NCBI RefSeq assembly: GCF_003666245.1
Contig: NZ_MJLZ01000022.1
Span: 1-64,000, forward strand
Origin: Brenneria alni
Lineage (GTDB): Bacteria > Pseudomonadota > Gammaproteobacteria > Enterobacterales > Enterobacteriaceae
Reading direction: 5' to 3'
Length of the DNA: 64,000 nucleotides
The notes beneath the pieces were generated by a model. That model did not search any database. It worked only from the letters and a program-made list of their open reading frames with translations, and was not told the DNA's origin. The translations under genes were made by a program, and so were the position numbers. Positions 30,784-39,153 of this stretch are shown piece by piece (within the stretch, counting starts at the first letter, position 1; each line of letters opens with the position of its first letter).

Positions 30784-30841
30784 CTTTGGGACCACATTTA
30801 GGACTACATCTGCATAGTCCCATAATAGCGTAGTCCCAAAG
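30784..30841. promoter_or_regulatory. Nested palindromes upstream of the integrase remnant
   Basis: CTTTGGGAC (30784-30792) pairs with GTCCCAAAG (30833-30841). Inside it GGACTA (30801-30806) pairs with TAGTCC (30815-30820). This puts four copies of a GGAC/GTCC motif within 58 bp just before the integrase start. They are candidates for integrase arm sites or an autoregulatory operator. Confidence 0.5.
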
Positions 30842-30850
30842 GTAACGATC

Positions 30851-31808
30851 ATGGCAGTCCGGGCAAAGCCCCTCACTAACACGGAAGTCAAGGCCGCTAA
30901 AGCAATAGATAAAGAGCTATCTTTGCACGATGGCGGGGGACTGGTGTTATTCGTAAAACCCACCGGCACAAAGACATGGCGTTTTCGCTATTAACACCCA
31001 CAGACCAAAAAGCGCACCACCCTGACGTTTGGCAGTTATCCTGCAATCTCTCTGGCTGATGCCAGACAAATGCGCGAAGCAGCCAAAGCGCTCTTAGAAA
31101 AAAAGCATTGATCCGCAATTCCACCAGCAACAGCAGCGCGAACAGGCGGATGCTGTTAACCAGAATACTGTCGCCAAAGTTGCCGCCGACTGGTACGAGA
31201 TAAAAATATCCCAGCAGTTGGCAGCAAACACAATTAAGGATATTTGGCGTTCTCTGGATAAATACATTTTGCCTGATGTCGGTTCTGTGCCGATCTCTCA
31301 TCTTACCGCCCGCCATTTTATTACCGCATTGGAACCGTTACAGGCCAGCGGAAAGCTGGAAGCCCTCAAGCGCGTTATGCAACGCATTAACGAGGTAATG
31401 ATTACGCCGTTAATGGCGGCTTAATCCCGGCCAATCCAGCGGCAAAAATCAGAAAGGTTTTTCAGTCTCCTGTTAAAAAGCATATGCCAACCATCCGGCC
31501 AGAAGCGTTACCCGGTTTGATGAAGATGTTATTGATAGCCAGTATCGAGCTACAAACTCGCCTGGTTATTGAATGGCAACTACTGACCGTGACCCGTCCC
31601 GCTGAAGCGGCGGAAGCGCGTTGGGATGAAATAGACCTAGTAATAAAACGTGGACTATTCCAGCGGGCAGAATGAAGATGCGACGTGAGCATGTCATACC
31701 GTTGCCAGATAAGCGCTGGCGGTTCTGGAAGCCATGAAGCCGATCAGCGGCCACAGAGAATACGTGTTCCCATCGTTCCGAGATCCAAAGCGCCCGATGA
31801 ACAGCGCA
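30851..31808 (+). pseudogene. P4-type tyrosine integrase, decayed
   Basis: Translation begins MAVRAKPLTNTEVKAAKA and LHDGGGLVLFVKPTGTKTWRFRY, the N-terminal domain of P4-like integrases. An in-frame TAA at 30992 replaces a sense codon, probably CAA, before HPQTKKRTTLTFGSYP. The frame shifts at an A-run near 31098-31104 and again near 31390 (EVMI) and around 31670. The middle core binding region (ISHLTARHF, IPANPAAKIRKVF) and part of the catalytic domain (LLTVTRPAEAAEARW, RREHVIPLPD, REYVFPSFRDP) are still readable. The C-terminal end with the last catalytic residues and Tyr is missing. It cannot encode a working enzyme. Confidence 0.92.
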
Positions 31809-32087
31809 AAGTGTTGATGTGCTGGTGGGGGGGATTTGTGGAAAGTGCCGCTACTGGCAAGACGTTGGCATCCGAAGGGGCGCGAGGTTTACGGGTAGCG
31901 GTGGAGCAGACGCCGGCTAAGGAGAGTGGAAGGAGTATTTATAAAGACCGATTTTTGGGGCTGAAATTAGTAGCTCATGAAGTTTATGTAATGGCATCTC
32001 CCAATACACTATTTTGTGATAACTTGCTTCCCTCCATGCTGATAACTACAATGTATACAAAAAACACACTGTAGTGAGGGAAATAGT
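31809..32087. other. Unassigned island DNA
   Basis: 279 bp between the integrase remnant and the toxin-antitoxin pair. A 129-codon frame crosses it but begins in the wrong frame inside the integrase remnant and shows no known motif, so I do not call it. The last ~40 bp contain the likely antitoxin promoter/operator, with ACTACAATGTATAC and ACTGTAGT as partly inverted elements. Confidence 0.4.
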
Positions 32088-32333
32088 ATGGGTGTCATGT
32101 CCGTTCGATTAAATGATGAAACAACCGCGCAGCTTGATGCGCTGGCTAAAGCCACAGGGCGTACACGCTCTTTTCTGGCTGGACAAGCCATTGAAGACTA
32201 TCTTGCGCGGGAAGCCTGGCAGATTACAGAGATCGAGCAAGCCATTAAAGAAGCCGATGCGGGTGATTTTGTCTCATCAGATGAGATGAGCAATCTGTTT
32301 AAAAAGTTAGGTACTGCAAGACATGGAAATTAA
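32088..32333 (+). CDS. Ribbon-helix-helix antitoxin
   Basis: An 81-residue protein beginning MGVMSVRLNDETTAQLDALA, with TGRTRSFLAGQAIEDYLARE forming the ribbon-helix-helix fold that binds DNA as a dimer. The acidic C-terminal tail (EIEQAIKEADAGDFVSSDEM) is the part expected to wrap the toxin. GAGGG 8 nt before the ATG supports this start; a second ATG three codons on is possible. It overlaps the toxin gene by 11 nt, the usual order of antitoxin then toxin. It should repress its own operon. Confidence 0.88.
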   Translation: MGVMSVRLNDETTAQLDALAKATGRTRSFLAGQAIEDYLAREAWQITEIEQAIKEADAGDFVSSDEMSNLFKKLGTARHGN

Positions 32334-32607
32334 ATGGCTGCGTAAAGCCGCGGCCAATTTGGAAGCCGAGTATCTCTATATTGCGCAAGACGATCCACAA
32401 GCTGCCAGTGAGTTTGTGGATGAAGTTCAAAGGTTAACGGAATTACTACCACAACAGCCAGCAATGGGAAGACCTGGCCGTGTGCCGGGAACGCGTGAGC
32501 TTGTGTTAACACACTATCCCTACATCATCCCTTACCGCGTGAAAGATAATATGTTCCAGATTCTACGCGTCTTTCATACGCACAGGCGTTTACCGTCAAA
32601 ATGGTGA
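32323..32607 (+). CDS. RelE/ParE-family toxin
   Basis: A 94-residue basic protein of the RelE/ParE fold: an N-terminal helix pair (LRKAAANLEAEYLYIAQDDP-AASEF), then MGRPGRVPGTRELVLTHYPY and IIPYRV-ILRVFHTHRRLP, which match the ParE pattern. ParE toxins poison DNA gyrase while RelE toxins cut mRNA; the sequence favours the ParE branch but does not prove the target. The frame is intact although the island around it is wrecked, suggesting selection through addiction. Confidence 0.88.
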   Translation: MEIKWLRKAAANLEAEYLYIAQDDPQAASEFVDEVQRLTELLPQQPAMGRPGRVPGTRELVLTHYPYIIPYRVKDNMFQILRVFHTHRRLPSKW

Positions 32608-32991
32608 ACACAGAGCCTTTACAAAAGTAAGCCTAAATACACAGGTGAAAATCTTTAACGTTGTATTTTCTGATTTGTGAAGAACGCACATTCACCAGCT
32701 AATAACCAAGCAGTCATGAAAAACAACAAAAAACACCACCAACAATCAAGATCGTCCGGCTGGGGCGGTAAGCGTACCGGTGCTGGCGCACCAGTCGGTA
32801 ACACCAATGCGGTGAAGCATGGAGAAGGTAGCCGCCGGTCGTTCTTTGCTTTGGCTGGTGATAACAGACAACGCACTCCGCTGGAATTACTGCGTGTAAG
32901 AAATTTGCTGCTTGCGAAACGTGTGGGCGAATTGATGCACAGCTCTCTTTCTTTTGGTACAGCCGAGTGGCGTGAGTTTATGTTGCTAGAT

Positions 32992-33020
32992 GGGATTTTT
33001 ATTGTTTGTTATCTATCGGT
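32992..33020 (+). repeat. Right copy of island-flanking 29-bp direct repeat
   Basis: It begins GGGATTTTTATTG and continues TTTGTTATCTATCGGT, 26 of 29 identical to 30733-30761. Together the copies bound a 2.3-kb segment holding the integrase remnant, the toxin-antitoxin pair and the phage-like fragment. Confidence 0.5.
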
Positions 33021-33041
33021 TTGCGACGGTTTTACCCGGAT

Positions 33042-33070
33042 TTTTAGGCATACCTCACCGGTATACCTAA
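33042..33070. promoter_or_regulatory. Operator-like palindrome before a 34-codon frame
   Basis: TTTAGGCATACC and GGTATACCTAAA form 12-bp arms with one mismatch around TCACC. No T-run follows on either strand, so it looks like an operator rather than a terminator. GGAGGG and ATG (33091) of a 34-codon frame follow at proper spacing. Confidence 0.45.
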
Positions 33071-33090
33071 AAAGTATGTGGAGGGAAAAC

Positions 33091-33195
33091 ATGGCACGAC
33101 ATACCTCGTGGTATCTCACGCTCTGGACGGGCGTTTTGGTTCGTCGGTTATTCCTCGCGCTGCGTTTCGTCTTTTATCATAAAACTCTCCAGTGA
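33091..33195 (+). CDS. Possible small basic hydrophobic protein (34 aa)
   Basis: ATG at 33091 is preceded by TGGAGGGAAAAC, a strong ribosome-binding site. The product MARHTSWYLTLW-TGVLVRRLF-LALRFVFYHKTLQ has one short hydrophobic segment broken by arginines. It is in frame with the truncated phage-like frame and overlaps the 3' end of the convergent EAL gene by 48 nt. I do not recognise it. The strong start signal and the palindrome upstream are the only support. Confidence 0.3.
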   Translation: MARHTSWYLTLWTGVLVRRLFLALRFVFYHKTLQ

Positions 33196-34752
33196 CTTAT
33201 TGTTGTTGTAATGAAGCCAGACGATTAAAGATTCACTGTTCATAGGTTTGGCGTAAAGAAACCCCTGGATGTAAATAACGCCACGCTGTTTCAGGTAAGC
33301 CAGTTGTTTCGCGGTTTCCACGCCTTCCGCCACCATTTTAAGGTTCATCCGCTGGCTAAGGTTGATGATGGCATCGAGTATTGGCGCTTCCTCATCCAAT
33401 GACGAGATGGTACTGATAAAACCCTGATCTATTTTCAGATAATCCAATGGGAAGTTTTGCAGGTATGAGAGTGAACAATGGCCGGTGCCAAAATCATCAA
33501 TAGCTATCAGGAACCCATCGTCACGCAGTTTATGTAACCGTTGTATGACGTCGGAACCGTTGCTGATAAGGCTGCGTTCCGTTAGCTCCAGCGTGATATT
33601 TAGTTGATGAGACGCCACTTTTGCTGCGAAATTGCGCACGTCTGAAACAAAATTCGGGTGCTGTAAATGTTCCGCGGCGACATTAAGACCAAGATGAAAC
33701 CCTGGTCTTGCTTGCCAGCCAGCGACGTCTGTTGCGACGAGATCGAACAGGTGGCGAGTAATGGGAATAATCATCCCTTCCGCTTCGGCAGCGGTGATAA
33801 AAACGTCTGGCCTGATCCATTTCCCGTTGCTACGCCGCCAGCGCAGCAGGGCTTCGACGCCGAGGCAATGCTTTGACACTGAATCGTAGATTGGCTGGTA
33901 ATAGACGGAGAATTCACCGTTAACAATCCCTTTTCGAATTTCATCCCGAAATAACAGCTTGCGCTTTTGCCTGTTCCACACAAAGACGATGAAAAACAGG
34001 GACAAGATAATCGCAACTGGCAGAAAGGTAAAAAATGTTTGTTTCCAGGTTCTTATAGATTCTTCGATTGGCGCAACCACGCGCACGGCAATCGGAAACT
34101 GATCCGATTTACTTTCAAACTCAGCAGTGGAAAATATGCCTGAAACGTGGGGGATTGTCCGGCCAACCTTAATGGGATAGCCATTATTCACCGTTAATGT
34201 TAACTGATATTCGCGCTCATCTCCGATAGCGAGCATCAGGTCAATAAGATACTGAGCATCAACCATAGCATAGGCGCCGTAGCCATTGAGCGGCATTTGA
34301 ACGAATATGATCGCCGGACGGCCTTGCACGCTCGACGAGCCAGCCATTGACAGACTCCATCGCTTGGGCAGGGGAGATGGGAGGGGCTGCATAATCACAA
34401 CGTCCATGGGGGTTGAGGTGTGACGGAACGTCGACGAACAGTAGACGTTGGTATCCTCGGTGACGCCGATTGCGCGAAAGTAGGAAAATACTGAGCCAAG
34501 CCGCTGCAATTCAGCGCCAATCTCGCTACAGGGCTGACCGCTAAAGCGATCGAGTTCAGTCACCATAGCCCATGCTTGCTCGGTGATGTTTTCAGCGTGA
34601 TGCAGAGCGATTAACGCGGTAGATTCGAGGTTTCGTTTAACCATCACCCGTGATTCGACAAAAGTGAACAGCAAACCAAGTAGCAGCGGTAACAAACCTG
34701 CTGCCAGTAATAGCGGCCAGTTACTTTTATGCTTGCCATGCCCGGGAATCAT
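33148..34752 (-). CDS. CSS-motif cyclic-di-GMP phosphodiesterase (EAL domain)
   Basis: A 534-residue inner-membrane protein that should hydrolyse cyclic-di-GMP. One membrane segment at about 13-33 and another at 240-260 flank a periplasmic sensor domain with the CSS motif (residues 105-107) and a second Cys at about 75; in PdeC-like enzymes this pair is redox controlled through DsbA/DsbB. The EAL domain keeps EALLRW, NVAAEHL, ELTERS, IDDFGTGHCSLSYL, DYLKID and AEGVET, so it looks catalytically competent. It is the first chromosomal gene after the island. Which E. coli Pde protein it corresponds to is not clear. Confidence 0.92.
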   Translation of the reverse strand: MIPGHGKHKSNWPLLLAAGLLPLLLGLLFTFVESRVMVKRNLESTALIALHHAENITEQAWAMVTELDRFSGQPCSEIGAELQRLGSVFSYFRAIGVTEDTNVYCSSTFRHTSTPMDVVIMQPLPSPLPKRWSLSMAGSSSVQGRPAIIFVQMPLNGYGAYAMVDAQYLIDLMLAIGDEREYQLTLTVNNGYPIKVGRTIPHVSGIFSTAEFESKSDQFPIAVRVVAPIEESIRTWKQTFFTFLPVAIILSLFFIVFVWNRQKRKLLFRDEIRKGIVNGEFSVYYQPIYDSVSKHCLGVEALLRWRRSNGKWIRPDVFITAAEAEGMIIPITRHLFDLVATDVAGWQARPGFHLGLNVAAEHLQHPNFVSDVRNFAAKVASHQLNITLELTERSLISNGSDVIQRLHKLRDDGFLIAIDDFGTGHCSLSYLQNFPLDYLKIDQGFISTISSLDEEAPILDAIINLSQRMNLKMVAEGVETAKQLAYLKQRGVIYIQGFLYAKPMNSESLIVWLHYNNNKSLESFMIKDETQREE

Positions 34753-34932
34753 CCATATCTCCTTTATTTGGCGGATCCAATGCCTTGGATGAGAATACGT
34801 GAGTCGACAGTAGTAGCAAGCCTGTAGAACCAGAAAATATTGTATTGTCTCTCAATTTCTGACTCGGTGCGAATAAGTCGCTTCTGTAGAAAGCGCTTCT
34901 CTCAAGGTTATGGTGAGTGGATTAAACCTGGC

Positions 34933-34952
34933 AACTATAATTAATTATAGTT
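34933..34952. repeat. Perfect 20-bp AT-rich palindrome
   Basis: AACTATAATT and AATTATAGTT are exact inverted repeats with no loop, followed on the plus strand by TTTATTTC. It is right after the yhiN stop and 180 bp upstream of the EAL gene. It may be a weak terminator or an operator. Confidence 0.4.
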
Positions 34953-34953
34953 T

Positions 34954-36153
34954 TTATTTCGCACAAGAGAGCGCTTGAGCGCAGGCCCAGGCTGAACTCC
35001 AGGCCCATTGGAAATTGTAGCCCCCAAGCCAGCCGGTGACATCGACCACCTCGCCAATGAAATACAATCCCGGTACGTTGCTGCTTTCCATCGTTTTGGA
35101 GGATAGCTCACGGGTATCCACACCGCCCAATGTCACTTCCGCTGTCCGGTAGCCTTCTGTGCCATTGGGTTGTACCCGCCATTGCCTTATATTTTCCTCA
35201 ATCTGCAATTGCTGTGTGCTGTTCAGTTGTTTCAGTGTGACATCTGGCAACTGTCCCAACGTTTGCAGACATTCGACCAGCCGTTTGGGGAGCCACTGCG
35301 CCAGCGTATTTTTCAGACTTTGATTAGGGTGGGCGGTGCGTTCATCATTAAGACATGCGCGGAGATCCCGGTCGGGTAACAGGTTTATCGTTACAAACTC
35401 GCCCGGTAGCCAGTAGCTTGAGAGCTGGAGAACCGCCGGGCCGGAGAGTCCGCGGTGGGTAAACAAAATATTTTCGCGAAACGTAGCCCCGTTTTCAGCG
35501 GTAACAACGGCGGGAACGGAAACGCCGGATAGCGTCTGTAAATTTTCCAGTAACGGTTTGTGCAGCGTAAAGGGCACCAGCGCCGCCCGTGTTGGCAAGA
35601 CATTTAATCCGAATTGCCGGGCGATTTGATAACCGAATGGCGTCGCTCCCAGACCCGGCATGGACAGGCCGCCGCTGGCAATCACCAGTGCCGGGCTATG
35701 AAGTGCTGTACCGTTGGCCAATTGCAACATGAATACGTCACCCGGTTTTTCCACCAAAACCACTTCACTGCGCAAACGTATCGTGACGTTAGCCTGTTCG
35801 CATTCTTTAACCAGCATATCGACGATTTGTTGGGCTGAATCATCACAGAATAGCTGACCGAGGGTTTTTTCGTGGTAGGCGATATTGTGGCTATTCACCA
35901 GGCTGATGAAATCCCATTGGGTATATCGCGCCAGGGCCGATTTACAGAAATGAGGATTTTGAGACAGATAAGCCGCGGGTTCGGCGTACATATTGGTAAA
36001 GTTGCAGCGCCCTCCTCCAGACATCAAAATTTTACGTCCGGGCTTTTTACCATTGTCGAGCAGTAGAACGCGTAACCCCCGTCGCCCAGCATGGGCCGCA
36101 CAGAACAACCCCGCCGCGCCAGCGCCGATGATGACAACATCAAACTGTTCCAC
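34954..36153 (-). CDS. yhiN: YhiN family FAD-dependent oxidoreductase
   Basis: A 399-residue flavoprotein of the HI0933/BaiN-like group. The FAD-binding Rossmann motif is VIIGAGAAGLFCAAHAGRRG; KILMSGGGRCNFTN is the family hallmark; VIASGGLSMPGLGATPFGYQ and the C-terminal LYFIGEVVDVTGWLGGYNFQ complete the FAD pocket. The substrate is not known in enterobacteria. It is divergent from pitA, as in E. coli. Confidence 0.92.
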   Translation of the reverse strand: MEQFDVVIIGAGAAGLFCAAHAGRRGLRVLLLDNGKKPGRKILMSGGGRCNFTNMYAEPAAYLSQNPHFCKSALARYTQWDFISLVNSHNIAYHEKTLGQLFCDDSAQQIVDMLVKECEQANVTIRLRSEVVLVEKPGDVFMLQLANGTALHSPALVIASGGLSMPGLGATPFGYQIARQFGLNVLPTRAALVPFTLHKPLLENLQTLSGVSVPAVVTAENGATFRENILFTHRGLSGPAVLQLSSYWLPGEFVTINLLPDRDLRACLNDERTAHPNQSLKNTLAQWLPKRLVECLQTLGQLPDVTLKQLNSTQQLQIEENIRQWRVQPNGTEGYRTAEVTLGGVDTRELSSKTMESSNVPGLYFIGEVVDVTGWLGGYNFQWAWSSAWACAQALSCAK

Positions 36154-36419
36154 AATGATTTCTCCGGTTATTGGCCCTAATGTGAAAGACGGGAACCTTC
36201 AGGGCGGCAAATTGTAGTGTCCGTTTCTGTCAGATACTAGCGTAACAATTTGCGTTTTTTGGTAAAACTATATAATTGTTTGATTTTTATTGATTAAATG
36301 AGCTTGTTGCCATAGTGCTTTACACGCTAAGTCAAAAAAATGTCATATTTCCCTTTTCCCTTCCCCTGCTTGTCGCAGATAATGCGCCGCGTTCATGACC
36401 ACTAAATGGCCTAACGCTT

Positions 36420-37931
36420 ATGCTACATTTATTTGCCGGACTGGATTATTACACCGGTCTGATGTTGATACTGGCTTTGTTGTTTGTACTGTTCTATGAA
36501 GCCATCAATGGTTTTCACGATACAGCCAATGCCGTCGCTACCGTTATTTATACCCGTGCTATGCGAGCGCAGTTCGCTGTTGTCATGGCGGGTGTGTTTA
36601 ACTTTTTTGGCGTGTTGCTGGGGGGATTAAGCGTTGCTTACGCCATTGTCCATCTGCTCCCCACGGATTTATTGCTGAATGTCAGTTCGGCTCATGGTCT
36701 GGCGATGGTTTTTTCCATGCTGCTGGCCGCCATTATCTGGAATCTCGGAACCTGGTATTTTGGGCTTCCTGCCTCAAGTTCACACACGTTGATCGGCGCT
36801 ATTATTGGGATTGGCTTAACCAATGCATTACTGACGGATACGTCGGTGGTGGATGCGCTTAATGTTCCCAAGATGATCGCTATTTTCCTGTCGTTAATTT
36901 TATCGCCGATTGTGGGGATGATTATTGCGGGTCTGATGGTCTTTTTATTACGTCGTTTCTGGAACAACAGTAAAAAACGCCAGCGCGTACACCTCACGCC
37001 AGGCGATCGTGAAAAACAGGATGGTAAACGCAAACCGCCGTTCTGGACGCGTACCGCGCTGATTTTATCTGCGATTGGGGTCAGTTTTTCACATGGCGCG
37101 AATGACGGTCAGAAAGGTATTGGTCTTATTATGCTGGTGCTGATTGGTGTGGCCCCCGCCGGGTTTATCGTCAATATGAACGCGTCCGGCTATGACATCA
37201 GTCGTACCCGAGATTCTGTTGTCAATTTACAGGAGTATTATCAGCAGCACGGTGCGGCATTGGCGCATGTTATCGATCTGTCGCCGCCGCTCATTCCGTC
37301 ACCGGAAAAAACCATTCCGGTAAACGGGAATGGCACGACCGAGTTTCACTGTGACAGCTCCCGCGTCATGATTGCCATTGAGCAGACAATGGATCTGTTG
37401 AACAACCTGAAAAGTTACGAGCAGTTGAATGCGGACGATCGCGGTAATGTTCGCCGATTACTGATGTGTATTGCCGATACCATGGATCGGATTATCAAAC
37501 TGCCGGAAACCCCAACCGATGACAGACGCTACCTGAGCAACCTGCGTAAAGACCTATTGCAGACTATCGAGTATGCGCCGATTTGGATCATCATTGCTGT
37601 CGCGCTCGCTCTTTCATTAGGGACGATGGTAGGCTGGAAGCGTGTGGCAACCACAATTGGTGAGAAAATCGGTAAGAAAGGGATGACGTATGCACAGGGT
37701 GTTTCGGCGCAGGTAACCGCCGCCTTGTCGATTGGCGTCGCCAGTTATACCGGTATGCCGGTTTCCACCACCCACGTGTTGTCATCGGCGGTGGCCGGGA
37801 CGATGATCGTTGATGGCGGTGGTGTTCAGGGGAAAACGGTGAAAAATATCCTGCTGGCCTGGGTACTGACTTTACCTGTATCGTTGCTGTTGTCTGGCTC
37901 ACTGTACTGGCTGGCATTAAAAATCATTTAG
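36420..37931 (+). CDS. pitA: Low-affinity inorganic phosphate transporter PitA
   Basis: A proton symporter for metal-phosphate complexes with about ten membrane segments. The two family signatures are present: [18 protein letters not shown] near the N-terminus and [15 protein letters not shown] in the middle. [15 protein letters not shown] and [18 protein letters not shown] are the repeated helix-loop pairs. It has 503 residues (E. coli 499). The G of its TAG stop is the first base of the tandem repeat that follows. Confidence 0.95.
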   Translation: MLHLFAGLDYYTGLMLILALLFVLFYEAINGFHDTANAVATVIYTRAMRAQFAVVMAGVFNFFGVLLGGLSVAYAIVHLLPTDLLLNVSSAHGLAMVFSMLLAAIIWNLGTWYFGLPASSSHTLIGAIIGIGLTNALLTDTSVVDALNVPKMIAIFLSLILSPIVGMIIAGLMVFLLRRFWNNSKKRQRVHLTPGDREKQDGKRKPPFWTRTALILSAIGVSFSHGANDGQKGIGLIMLVLIGVAPAGFIVNMNASGYDISRTRDSVVNLQEYYQQHGAALAHVIDLSPPLIPSPEKTIPVNGNGTTEFHCDSSRVMIAIEQTMDLLNNLKSYEQLNADDRGNVRRLLMCIADTMDRIIKLPETPTDDRRYLSNLRKDLLQTIEYAPIWIIIAVALALSLGTMVGWKRVATTIGEKIGKKGMTYAQGVSAQVTAALSIGVASYTGMPVSTTHVLSSAVAGTMIVDGGGVQGKTVKNILLAWVLTLPVSLLLSGSLYWLALKII

Positions 37932-38198
37932 CGACGGCCCGCAGGGGGATGGGCAGGGATAGCCCATCATAAAAAATTTCCGGGAGAAATTTTCAACGTC
38001 GCTTGCGACGGCCCGAAGGGGGATGGGCAGGGATAGCCCATCATAAAAAATTTCCGGGAGAAATTTTCAACGTCGCTTGCGACGGCCCGAAGGGGGATGG
38101 GCAGGGATAGCCCATCATAAAAAATTTCCGGGAGAAATTTTCAACGTCGCTTGCGACGGCCCGAAGGGGGATGGGCAGGGATAGCCCATCATAAAAAA
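37931..38198 (+). repeat. Three-hairpin repeat, tandem array of 3.6 units of 74 bp
   Basis: Units begin at 37931, 38005, 38079 and 38153 (partial). The first differs from the second by one base; the others are identical by reading. Each unit has H1 GATGGGC-AGGGATA-GCCCATC, H2 AAATTT-CCGGGAG-AAATTT, and H3 CGTCGC-TT-GCGACG spanning the unit junction. On the minus strand H2 is followed by six T, so each unit could end uspB transcripts. Near identity of the copies points to recent amplification. Confidence 0.93.
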
Positions 38199-38225
38199 GG
38201 CGATTCTTACAAGATTCGCCTTTTT
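38193..38225. terminator. Bidirectional pitA/uspB terminator
   Basis: AAAAAAGGCGA and TCGCCTTTTT pair, with TCTT/AAGA extending the stem inward, between convergent pitA and uspB. The A-run belongs to the last partial repeat unit. Confidence 0.8.
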
Positions 38226-38248
38226 ACTTTCTATAACATTCCATTTGT

Positions 38249-38584
38249 TCAATACCAGATCAACATCGCCACTAAACTGATAACCACCAATCCACACAAC
38301 GCGGTCGTCAGCAGAAACTGACCTCGCACCCTTTCGCAGCGGCGCACAAACTCAGGATCATGATGTTCAAGATAACGCTGCGCGTAGATATAACGTACCA
38401 GTCTGATTTGTTTGCTCGGCTGACCATGCGATGTGAAGAAACCACCCCCATCCACGTACTGATAAAGCAACGGGTCACAGTCACGTAATATCAGAAGTAA
38501 CACGCGTAATGAGGAATAATATCGCGCCATATTGATGATGCAGACAACACATAAAGCCCAGAAAAGCGCAAATGAACTGATCAT
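38249..38584 (-). CDS. uspB: Universal stress protein B
   Basis: A 111-residue inner-membrane protein linked to ethanol resistance in stationary phase. Two membrane segments lie at the ends ([15 protein letters not shown] and [20 protein letters not shown]) around the conserved [20 protein letters not shown]. The ATG at 38584 gives the E. coli length; the longer frame adds 21 unconserved residues. It is divergent from uspA. In E. coli it is under sigma-S control. Confidence 0.95.
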   Translation of the reverse strand: MISSFALFWALCVVCIINMARYYSSLRVLLLILRDCDPLLYQYVDGGGFFTSHGQPSKQIRLVRYIYAQRYLEHHDPEFVRRCERVRGQFLLTTALCGLVVISLVAMLIWY

Positions 38585-39153
38585 ACTTCCCTCCCGCTTC
38601 CCGATTGTATTATTCGTCAGAGATAATGGCAGTGCAGGTTTTGCCAATGACCAATCTGCGAATATTTATGCCACACGTTCTTCACGTGATTTTATAGTAC
38701 GACCGGATGACCAAAGCACCACGGTTAACCCTATTGTTATTTCCCACCCCCTGAGGGTGAACGCATGTACTGATCACCCCCCACTTTTATTGTAGAAGAG
38801 GAACATATTTTTTTGCTACAGATACAGTAAAATCGGCGCAGTAAGCGACTTTCTCTGTCGTTATGACCGGAATGAAAGAAGAAATCGCGTGATTTAACCC
38901 TAAAAAGAAGCGCTTTCTACTACACTTATCAATAATATTGACAGGATTGAAAAGCGGTCTTTGATGGAGGAATCAAGGTGTTAGGTCGTTATAATCTGGT
39001 TTTTCCCCCACCATAGGCTAAAACATGGCGTTGTGATCCGCTGAACATAACCATAGCGCAGCGAAATGCTATTCTATAATCCACTGTTAAGTATCAGATT
39101 GGCAGGAGAAAATCTGCTGGCCCATCATTAGTCTTTACGGAAGGAGTCTTATT
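38585..39153. promoter_or_regulatory. uspB-uspA divergent promoter region
   Basis: 569 bp with no credible gene. TATAAT at 39075-39080 is a good -10 for uspA, about 74 bp before its ATG, but no clear -35 is seen. AAGGAG at 39139-39146 is the uspA ribosome-binding site. The AT-rich middle (38790-38960) contains no recognised operator. Confidence 0.5.

Larger units (their letters stand above)
32716..33195 (+). pseudogene. Phage-type KHG-motif protein, truncated and fused across the island end
   Basis: The N-terminal ~80 residues (SSGWGGKRTGAGAPVGNTNA, VKHGEGSRR, LELLRVRNLLLAKRVGEL) have the GAxxGNxNAxKHG pattern of small phage proteins, some annotated as terminase small subunit-like. After LLDGIFI the frame runs through the 29-bp repeat (CYLSVCDG) into unrelated chromosomal sequence and ends at 33195. 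I read this as a phage gene cut at the island boundary. A GTG at 32677 would add 13 residues. Confidence 0.5.

Noticed and set aside
31685-32074. 129-codon frame after the integrase remnant
   Set aside because: It starts in the wrong frame inside the integrase pseudogene and shows no motif; probably chance.
37931-38198. CRISPR array
   Set aside because: The units are directly abutting 74-bp tandem copies with no unique spacers and no cas genes nearby.
38532-38795. 87-codon frame between uspB and uspA
   Set aside because: It begins antisense to uspB and crosses the divergent promoter region with no protein-like features.
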